DNA of 5,442 nucleotides. Source: Verrucomicrobiales bacterium. GTDB lineage: Bacteria; Verrucomicrobiota; Verrucomicrobiia; Limisphaerales; UBA9464. This document shows positions 1 to 5,261 of this stretch, piece by piece (within the stretch, counting starts at the first letter, position 1; each line of letters starts with the position of its first letter). The DNA is taken from the NCBI GenBank assembly GCA_003445095.1, contig DLVS01000802.1, positions 1 through 5,442 on the forward strand, read 5' to 3'. The translations under genes and the position numbers were made by a program. A model generated the notes under the pieces. That model did no database searches. It was given only the letters and a program-made list of their open reading frames with translations, and had not been told where the DNA came from.

Positions 1-26
1 CACGGAGATCGTGGCGCGAGAGGCAA

Positions 27-1346
27 GTGCGCGTCGTTCCCTCCGCGGCTACGCCGGTTCATGGAGCAGCCGCCACCAACTCCGGCGCGCGCCCGAACCG
101 CGGATTCGATTCCGTCTTTGTTCGAAGCTCACGCCTTGGCATTCTTCGGACCTTGCGCGAGCGCTGGCAGAAATTCATTGAAGAGGCAGAGACTTGGTTC
201 CTGGACGTGATTTTTCAGCAGCGTCCCGGCAAGAAGGCCGCCCTCGTCCGCTTCGTGTTGCTGTGTTCTTCCAAGGGATTTGCTGGGGCGGTGAAATTGC
301 GTCGCGTGTTGTATGATCTCCGGATTCTCCGGGATGCCACCCTAGGCGTGCAGGTCATCGCAGTGGGCAACCTCACCGTCGGCGGAACGGGCAAGACCCC
401 GGTGGTCGAAAAGTTTGCTCGGGCCTTGCAAGACGCAGGGCGCAAAGTCGCCATTCTATCCCGCGGCTATCGTTCCAAACCCAAGCCCTTGTCCGAACGG
501 CTTCTCGATAAGTTACTGTTGCGCGAGGACACCACACCGCCGCGAGTGGTCAGTGATGGGCATTCGCTCCTGCTGGATTCCGAGTCGGCAGGTGACGAGC
601 CCTACATGCTCGCGAGCAATCTAAAGGACGTGGTCGTGCTGGTGGATAAGGATCGGGTCAAGGCCGGTCGCTACGCCGTCGAACGATTTGGCTGCGACAC
701 CCTGTTGCTCGATGACGGATTCCAATACTGGAGGCTGGCGGGACGCCGTACGGACGTCGTCCTGGTCGATGCGCAACAGCCGTTCGGCAACGAGCATTTG
801 CTCCCGCGCGGGACGTTGCGGGAACCACCTTCCCATTTGGCGCGAGCCAGTGTGATTTTCTTAACCAAAGTAAACCGCGATTCACCTGCCGCCGACGCTC
901 GGATCAACGAGCTACGCGCCCGCGTGCGCCGATTCAACGACCGCGCCGAGTTGGTCGAGTGTCTGCATCATCCGTTGTATTTCGAAGACGTGTTCACAGG
1001 GGAGCAGCACGGCCTCGAGTTGATGCGTGATCGTCAAGTAGCCAGCCTCAGCGGAATCGCTCAGCCGGAAAGCTTTGAGGCCAAGCTCACCGAACTGGGC
1101 GCTCGGATCGTGCTAGCTCGTCGCTTTGCGGACCATCATCGGTTCAGCCAGCAGGAAGTGCTCGACGCGATCAACCGAGGCAAGAAACGTGGCGCGGAGA
1201 TGTTGCTCACCACCCAGAAAGACGCGGTCCGTTTTCCCAAGATCGATCGACGGGATCTGCCGATTTATTTCATGCGAGTCGAAATCAAGATCATTACCGG
1301 CGCCGAAGGTTTTGACGATGCGGTGCGGCGCATTTGCTTCAAGTGA
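27..1346 (+). CDS. lpxK: Tetraacyldisaccharide 4'-kinase (lipid A 4'-kinase)
   Basis: LpxK phosphorylates the 4' position of the tetraacyldisaccharide-1-phosphate intermediate at the inner membrane, giving lipid IVA in the Raetz pathway. Visible family motifs (numbered from GTG 27): the P-loop [12 protein letters not shown] at 114-125; DDGFQYWRL at 229-237, where the family's catalytic Asp lies; LPRGTLREP at 259-267; a TK pair at 280-281; SGIA at 342-345; FADHHRF at 367-373, containing the conserved catalytic His; and TTQKDAVRF at 395-403. A hydrophobic stretch near residues 71-90 fits the membrane-associated N-terminus. The start is uncertain. The frame is open to the window edge, GTG 27 has only AGAGG three bases upstream, and family-like sequence begins near [10 protein letters not shown], so TTG 153 (397 aa) may be the true start. 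The stop overlaps the next gene by four bases. Function is secure; the N-terminus is not. Confidence 0.94.
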   Translation: MRVVPSAATPVHGAAATNSGARPNRGFDSVFVRSSRLGILRTLRERWQKFIEEAETWFLDVIFQQRPGKKAALVRFVLLCSSKGFAGAVKLRRVLYDLRILRDATLGVQVIAVGNLTVGGTGKTPVVEKFARALQDAGRKVAILSRGYRSKPKPLSERLLDKLLLREDTTPPRVVSDGHSLLLDSESAGDEPYMLASNLKDVVVLVDKDRVKAGRYAVERFGCDTLLLDDGFQYWRLAGRRTDVVLVDAQQPFGNEHLLPRGTLREPPSHLARASVIFLTKVNRDSPAADARINELRARVRRFNDRAELVECLHHPLYFEDVFTGEQHGLELMRDRQVASLSGIAQPESFEAKLTELGARIVLARRFADHHRFSQQEVLDAINRGKKRGAEMLLTTQKDAVRFPKIDRRDLPIYFMRVEIKIITGAEGFDDAVRRICFK

Positions 1347-2272
1347 ACTGGCTCTTGTTCCATACCGCGCGCGCCTTTTTGGGCTTGGTTCAAGCGCTGC
1401 CACTGGAAGTCGTTGCCCGAATCGGCCGTTGGGGAGGAGGTGTGGCTTGGCATCTGGACCGCCGCCACCGGCGAGTGGCGTTGGGCAACTTGGAACGAGT
1501 CTTTGGCTCCGAAAAGAGCGTCGCCGAGCGAACCGCGATCGCGCGCGAAAACTTCCGGCGTTTAGGCGAGAACTACCTGTGCGCTCTGAAGACCGCCGCC
1601 ATGTCCCCCGAAGCGTTGCGAGAACGGGTTGAGTGGAGCGGCTTTCGCGAGAAGTTACCGCGAGATGGCCGCTCGGCCATTGGCGCCATCGGCCATTTTG
1701 GAAACTTTGAATTGTTTGCGCGCATTCGCGATGAAGCGCCCGGCTGGACGGCGGCGACGACCTATCGGGCTCTGCGGCAACCTGGCTTGGACCGGGTTTT
1801 CCAGAAACTGCGGGAACAGAGCGGAACCCTGTTTTTTGAGCGACGAACCGAGGGCGAGCAGCTTCGCCAGGCGATGGGGCGAGGGCGCGTGCTGCTCGCG
1901 TTGCTGTCCGATCAACACGCCGGCGACCGTGGGGCCTGGTTACCGTTCTTGGGTCAACCCTGTTCCTGCAGCACTGCCTGCGCCGTGTTGGCTTTGCGTT
2001 ACGATGCGGTTCTCGGCTCGGCGATCTGCTATCGCGTCGGACTGGCTCGCTGGCGCCTGGAAGTCGGCGATGTCATTCCGACGCGGAACGACGACGGGAC
2101 CACGCGGGAGATCGAAGACATTACTCGCGACATCAATTCGGCATTAGAAGCGGCCGTGAGGAAGGACCCCGCCAATTGGTTTTGGGTTCACCGGCGGTGG
2201 AAACCGCCTTCGAAGTGGCAGGCAGCCCGAGAGCCCGACTCTTCAAGTGGTCCGGGAACAATGCAGTCGTAA
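1343..2272 (+). CDS. Lipid A biosynthesis lauroyl/myristoyl-type acyltransferase (LpxL/HtrB family)
   Basis: This is a late acyltransferase of the lysophospholipid acyltransferase fold. It would add a secondary acyl chain to lipid A at the cytoplasmic face of the inner membrane, after LpxK and Kdo transfer. From GTG 1343 it is 309 aa, the usual family length. It shows a hydrophobic N-terminal anchor (residues 1-27), HRRVALGNLERVF (42-54; family 'NL..vFP'), the catalytic H-X4-E motif in GHFGNFEL (117-124), LLSDQHAGDRGAWLPFLG (187-204; family 'D.....g..v.FfG') and NWFWVHRRWK near the C-terminus (278-287; family 'W.W.H.RwK'). GTG 1343 was chosen over an in-frame TTG at 1334 because it forms a GTGA stop/start overlap with lpxK, which implies translational coupling. 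Acyl-chain length and lipid A position cannot be told from sequence, so no specific symbol is given. Confidence 0.88.
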   Translation: MNWLLFHTARAFLGLVQALPLEVVARIGRWGGGVAWHLDRRHRRVALGNLERVFGSEKSVAERTAIARENFRRLGENYLCALKTAAMSPEALRERVEWSGFREKLPRDGRSAIGAIGHFGNFELFARIRDEAPGWTAATTYRALRQPGLDRVFQKLREQSGTLFFERRTEGEQLRQAMGRGRVLLALLSDQHAGDRGAWLPFLGQPCSCSTACAVLALRYDAVLGSAICYRVGLARWRLEVGDVIPTRNDDGTTREIEDITRDINSALEAAVRKDPANWFWVHRRWKPPSKWQAAREPDSSSGPGTMQS

Positions 2273-2326
2273 GCGAAGACGAATGTGAAGGGACGCGAAT
2301 TAGAAGGGCTCGGACTCAAAGGCCGG

Positions 2327-3412
2327 TTACCCCGGTTCGACCATGACTTTTAGAGCGTTGGGTTCAGCCCGTGCCACGAGCGCGATCGCCTCCGGTGCGG
2401 ATTCGAGGGGGAACGTGTGGGTGACGAGCGGGCGCACGTCGAGCTGACGACTAAAGACCAACCGCGCGACCTCACGTTGGAGGGTGAAGTCCGACGAATA
2501 ACTTCCCAGCAGTGCCTTCTCCTCGACGCACACTCGAGCGAGATCGAGTCGTGACTCGTGACCGAACTGCGTGTGGGCAAACAACAACACGGAGCCGCCA
2601 CCTCGCACCGCTTGCTGTCCTTGAGTGACTGCTCCATCGCTGGGGACCGTAATCACGACGGCGTCAACTCCGCGACCACGAGTTAGCCGACGAAGGTCGT
2701 CAACCCACGATGGGCCAGTCGCGTCCACCGTTTTCGTGGCCCCGAATCGAAGTCCAAGTTCTCGGCGGGCCGGCAAAAGATCGGAGCCGACGACCCGCAT
2801 CCCCGCGTGGTTCAGGAGTCGGTTGAACAGCAATCCGATCGGTCCCTGGCCAATGACCAACACGGTGTCGCCGACCAGGAGCTTCAATTGGCGAATGCCC
2901 TTGAGCACGGTGTTGACCGGTTCCAACCAGGCACCTTCAACGAACGAGTTGCGCGGCGGAATTTTGACTACGCCAGGCAAACAGAACGACAGAACGCGGA
3001 CATATTCCGAGAAGCCACCGCCGGCCGGCTCAAAGCCAGCAGTCACTCCGGTGCGCCGATAGGTTGAACACTGCGCGAACGCGCGGTGACGACAGAAGTG
3101 GCAGTCGAGACAGGGGACGTGATGATGCAGTGCGACTCGGTCGCCCACCGCGAATCCGCGAACCTTGGCGCCGATGCGGACGATCGTTCCGGAGGTTTCG
3201 TGACCGAAGATTCGTGGAGGGGCGATTGTTCCGTGTTGGATCTTTTTGATGTCGGTCGGACACACGCCGCACAAGGCCACGCGGACCAGCAATTCAGAGG
3301 GGCTAATGCGCGGAACGGGAACCTCTTCAAGGCGCAGGTCGTTGACCCCACGATAAACCATGGCGTTCATCGTTTCGGGAATCGTTACGCACATGGATTG
3401 AGCAAGAGACAT
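2327..3412 (-). CDS. Zinc-dependent medium-chain alcohol/polyol dehydrogenase (sorbitol/threonine dehydrogenase-like)
   Basis: This cytosolic NAD(P)-dependent MDR dehydrogenase is 361 aa, the usual family size. Catalytic zinc ligands are C48 (CGVCPTD), H71 in FGHETSG and probably E164 in WLEPVN. The structural zinc site is intact as four cysteines at 101, 104, 107 and 115 in CLDCHFCRHRAFAQC. The Rossmann fold starts at VLVIGQGPIGLL (184-195; GxGxxG at 188-193), and D211 at the end of the second strand (VGSD) favours NAD over NADP. GRGVDAVV (246-253) is the usual later Rossmann segment. The substrate is not determinable: sorbitol, threonine, galactitol and other secondary alcohols are all possible. 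The start is ambiguous; family sequence begins near MNAMVYRG, so ATGs at residues 15 or 18 are alternatives to residue 1, and none has a clear Shine-Dalgarno site. The gene is convergent with the lpx pair and divergent from the defence-like genes, so it is probably monocistronic. Confidence 0.86.
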   Translation of the reverse strand: MSLAQSMCVTIPETMNAMVYRGVNDLRLEEVPVPRISPSELLVRVALCGVCPTDIKKIQHGTIAPPRIFGHETSGTIVRIGAKVRGFAVGDRVALHHHVPCLDCHFCRHRAFAQCSTYRRTGVTAGFEPAGGGFSEYVRVLSFCLPGVVKIPPRNSFVEGAWLEPVNTVLKGIRQLKLLVGDTVLVIGQGPIGLLFNRLLNHAGMRVVGSDLLPARRELGLRFGATKTVDATGPSWVDDLRRLTRGRGVDAVVITVPSDGAVTQGQQAVRGGGSVLLFAHTQFGHESRLDLARVCVEEKALLGSYSSDFTLQREVARLVFSRQLDVRPLVTHTFPLESAPEAIALVARAEPNALKVMVEPG

Positions 3413-3420
3413 CCAGGTCC

Positions 3421-3438
3421 GAATCGCAACCGCGATTC
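3421..3438. promoter_or_regulatory. Perfect 7-bp inverted repeat near the dehydrogenase start (possible operator)
   Basis: GAATCGC and GCGATTC flank an AACC loop, ending eight bases from the ATG at 3412 (minus strand). A palindrome this close to a start could be an operator or a 5'-leader hairpin for the dehydrogenase. The symmetry is seen directly; the regulatory role is inference. No U-run follows on either strand, so it is not an intrinsic terminator. Confidence 0.35.
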
Positions 3439-3567
3439 ACCTGAGCATTTCACCCGATGGTACGAAGTCGCTAAGGAGGCATTGAACCAGTCCACGTGCG
3501 TCGGCCTAACGTCCAGTGAACCTTCCGGCGAGTCACCCTCCGATGAACCATCAGTGGGTTTCCTCTG

Positions 3568-3619
3568 CGTCTCTGTGAGCCCATATTTTTCGCGCGGCGC
3601 CGCCGAGAGCGCAGAGACG
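3568..3619. repeat. Inverted repeat resembling interspersed intergenic repeats
   Basis: CGTCTCTG (3568-3575) and its exact reverse complement CAGAGACG (3612-3619) flank 36 bp, including the GC-rich self-complementary stretch GCGCGGCGCCGC. The wider text (CCTCTGCGTCTCTGTGAG on the left, GAGAGCGCAGAGACG on the right) resembles the 'CTCTGCGTCTCTG' intergenic repeats that I recall being scattered in many environmental bacterial genomes. The arms are seen directly; membership of a genome-wide family is inference from one copy. Confidence 0.45.
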
Positions 3620-3702
3620 ACAGCCAGGTTCATGGTCCCAATGCGTGTCTGCATTTTCGAGGTGCCCGCTACCGATAATCCCACCTCTCATTTTCGCGTC
3701 TT

Positions 3703-3722
3703 CGTGTGCGACGTGTGCGACG
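3703..3722. repeat. 9-bp tandem duplication
   Basis: CGTGTGCGA occurs twice head to tail (3703-3711, 3712-3720), followed by CG, which begins a third unit. It lies about 90 bp before the start of the 145-aa gene. It could be slippage within a degenerate interspersed repeat or a pair of protein-binding half-sites; nothing in the sequence decides between these. Confidence 0.5.
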
Positions 3723-3797
3723 TTTTCAATAGCCGGTAAGCTTGCTGGATTGTTGGTAAATTTGCTTCACACGGCTCAGTCCCGAGGCGAGATTCAC

Positions 3798-3801
3798 GGA
3801 G
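3798..3801 (+). promoter_or_regulatory. Ribosome binding site for the 145-aa gene
   Basis: GGAG lies ten bases upstream of the ATG at 3812. It is weak and at the long end of normal spacing, but it is the best Shine-Dalgarno match near this start and supports ATG 3812. Confidence 0.4.
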
Positions 3802-3811
3802 TAACCCAATC

Positions 3812-4249
3812 ATGAACGATGGTATCAGAGCCGTCGATTCGCCCGAACGAATCCTAGTGGGGAATTCATTCCCCTTATCCCTCATTCGGCGGCGAGCGGT
3901 CATCGATCCGGCCCGTCCCGCCGAATTGCGCGCTCGGATTGAACGCGCTCGAGTCGCTTCGTTATGGGGGCACCCTTCCACCCTCCCTGCCGTCTCGGCG
4001 ATTGCCGGCTACGATCTCAAACCGGCGACTGACCGCCCGACGTTGAGGCTTTCGGACCAACTTTTGCCCGAGCTGGATGGCGAAGCGTTTTTCGAATGCT
4101 GGATCGTCTCGCCGGACTTCGCGCCTGGATACCGCCCGGCGGTCGGAGAAGAAGTTGCGCCCGAGCGCATCCTTGGATGGCAAATCCTTCGACTGACATT
4201 CCCAAATGACCCCGATGAATCCTACGCCTCCACCCGCGCCTCAAGCTGA
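3812..4249 (+). CDS. Small protein with DUF1874/AcrIII-1/Crn2 (ring nuclease)-like features, upstream of cas10-like gene
   Basis: A 145-aa soluble protein with no signal peptide or membrane segment. The pattern recalls the STIV B116/YddF/DUF1874 family, which includes viral AcrIII-1 and cellular Crn2; known members degrade cyclic tetra-adenylate. Matches: ILVGNSFPLSLI at 14-25 (family 'LaNaFslnml'), VASLWGHPST at 48-57 (family 'isaIGHesTa', with the catalytic His here as H54), AIAGYDLKPATDRPTLRL at 63-80 (family 'llG..vp.nRi...l') and GYRPAVGEEVAPERI at 106-120 (family 'R..EGk.L..eEl'). The family Glu after the conserved Arg appears to be Val here, and a family Asn-Arg reads Asp-Arg (74-75). 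The last 15 codons overlap the next gene out of frame, suggesting co-expression with it. Family assignment is from recalled motifs, not a search; it may be a distant relative, a non-catalytic sensor, or an unrelated small protein. Confidence 0.45.
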   Translation: MNDGIRAVDSPERILVGNSFPLSLIRRRAVIDPARPAELRARIERARVASLWGHPSTLPAVSAIAGYDLKPATDRPTLRLSDQLLPELDGEAFFECWIVSPDFAPGYRPAVGEEVAPERILGWQILRLTFPNDPDESYASTRASS

Positions 4250-5261
4250 AGGCTGGCTGTTTGTCGCCGCAGCAAAAGGGCTGCAGAGCTACGTCTTACG
4301 GAGCGATCCACTCAAGGAGATGGTCGGTGCGAGTGAACTTATCGAGTCCTTGCACCGAACCACCCAAGGCGGATTCCTGTCTAACGTAATCAGTCATCTT
4401 GGTTTCGCCCAATCGTATCAGTTGATTTCGGATGCTTCTGGCGCGGTCCGGATTCGCTTTTCCGACCATCAGGATGCGCTCCGGTTGGCTCGTCTCTGGC
4501 CAGTGCTGGCCGGCCAATTTGCGCCGGGGCTAGAGATTTCCATCACAGTTGTTGAGATCGGTTCCCAAGGAATCGGTGCGGCCATCCAAACTGCCGAACG
4601 TGAACTCCACGTGAATCGCAACCGGCCATCGGCTGACATTCCCGGAGCCGGCCCTTGGGTTGCCCGGAACCGACGGACCGGATTGCCGGCGGCTCGCCTC
4701 GTCCAGGCCTTGGAAGAGGAAGAGCGCACCTCCAAGACGAAGGATGCCGTCGATAGCGAAAGCGCCCGAAAACGCGAGGCAGCCTCATTAACGAGCCTCC
4801 TCCAAAAGGTGGTTCCTCCTGAACATCACGAACTCCTTCCGCGGAACGCCAACGGTCGGGAGCGCCGTGCCCGATGGCCGCTGGATCTCACCCAGCTCGC
4901 GACCTCCGATAACAGCTATGTCGCCATTATCCATGCCGATGCCAATGGACTTGGCGCCGCTATGGCCGCTTGCGTTCATGATCTTCCGAACCGCCGTGAT
5001 CCGCTAAAGCTTTACCAAGCCCTGTGCCGGGCCATTGAAGAGTCATCGGTCAATGCGGCACGGACGGCGATGAAGGAGGTGATCGACGCCACTCTCGAAT
5101 CGGAGGAAAAGCCGCGACCCGGTGGGAAGAATGTGGTCCAACCAATCCCCGTCCGTCCTATTGTCTGCGCGGGCGAAGATTTTACCTGCGTGATCCGCGC
5201 GAGCCGTGATAAAACTCATTTAAAAATGATAAAATTTAGTATATTTTGTTTAAATAACTAA
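4206..5261 (+). CDS. Cas10/Cmr2-like protein lacking an HD domain, truncated at a sequence junction (genuine part 4206 to about 5208)
   Basis: It resembles the large subunit of type III CRISPR complexes, whose palm domain makes cyclic oligoadenylate from ATP. It starts directly with the first palm-like domain: WLFVAAAKGLQSYVLRS (17-33) and LKEMVGASELIESL (36-49), matching Cas10/Cmr2 'GiQsfi...kLke..GaSeLi'. There is no N-terminal HD nuclease. TGLPAARLV (158-166) sits where relatives often have a zinc ribbon, but no cysteines are present. A charged, probably flexible stretch spans 168-195. The catalytic palm has VAIIHADANGLGAAM (239-253; metal-binding D244) and VCAGEDFTCVI (320-330), where AGED replaces GGDD and also resembles GGDEF/GGEEF. 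ATG 4206 is used; ATG 4215 is an in-frame alternative, and neither has a good ribosome site. After about residue 334 the sequence turns AT-rich and unrelated, so the final ~17 codons and TAA are artefactual and the C-terminal domains are missing. Confidence 0.72.
   Translation: MTPMNPTPPPAPQAEGWLFVAAAKGLQSYVLRSDPLKEMVGASELIESLHRTTQGGFLSNVISHLGFAQSYQLISDASGAVRIRFSDHQDALRLARLWPVLAGQFAPGLEISITVVEIGSQGIGAAIQTAERELHVNRNRPSADIPGAGPWVARNRRTGLPAARLVQALEEEERTSKTKDAVDSESARKREAASLTSLLQKVVPPEHHELLPRNANGRERRARWPLDLTQLATSDNSYVAIIHADANGLGAAMAACVHDLPNRRDPLKLYQALCRAIEESSVNAARTAMKEVIDATLESEEKPRPGGKNVVQPIPVRPIVCAGEDFTCVIRASRDKTHLKMIKFSIFCLNN

Larger units (their letters stand above)
3413..3811. other. Divergent intergenic region (399 bp) between dehydrogenase and defence-like genes
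   Basis: No convincing gene lies here. The open frames that cross it are low-complexity translations of repeat-like DNA or run into neighbouring genes. It must carry the promoters for both the leftward dehydrogenase and the rightward pair, but I see no confident -35/-10 boxes. It contains a perfect hairpin (3421-3438), an inverted repeat (3568-3619) and a 9-bp tandem duplication (3703-3722), listed separately. Confidence 0.7.

Noticed and set aside
1126..1632. 168-aa plus-strand open frame spanning the lpxK/acyltransferase junction
   Set aside because: Both genes it overlaps have clear family motifs in their own frames; this frame is Arg/Pro/Ser-rich without motifs, typical of an out-of-frame shadow.
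2273..2326. Possible intrinsic terminator between the convergent acyltransferase and dehydrogenase genes
   Set aside because: I found no stem with a following U-run on either strand; the CCGGTTACCCCGGTT nearby is a direct rather than inverted repeat.
3385..3684. 99-aa minus-strand open frame in the intergenic region
   Set aside because: It overlaps the dehydrogenase start in another frame, contains the inverted repeat, and its composition (Ser, Glu, Gly rich, no motif) looks like translated repeat.
3086..3739. 217-aa plus-strand open frame across the dehydrogenase start and the intergenic region
   Set aside because: It is largely antisense to the well-supported dehydrogenase, has no recognisable domain, and its second half translates repeat-like intergenic DNA.
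3738..3790. Promoter-like TTGCTG ... TAAATT boxes before the 145-aa gene
   Set aside because: Spacing and sequence do not match a sigma-70 consensus well enough, and promoter rules for this lineage are uncertain.
3413..3811. CRISPR array near the Cas10-like gene
   Set aside because: No regularly spaced direct repeats of 20-40 bp are present; the only repeats are a 9-bp tandem and short palindromes.
3688..3981. 97-aa minus-strand open frame
   Set aside because: Half lies antisense to the 145-aa gene, and there is no motif or ribosome site; a high-GC shadow frame.
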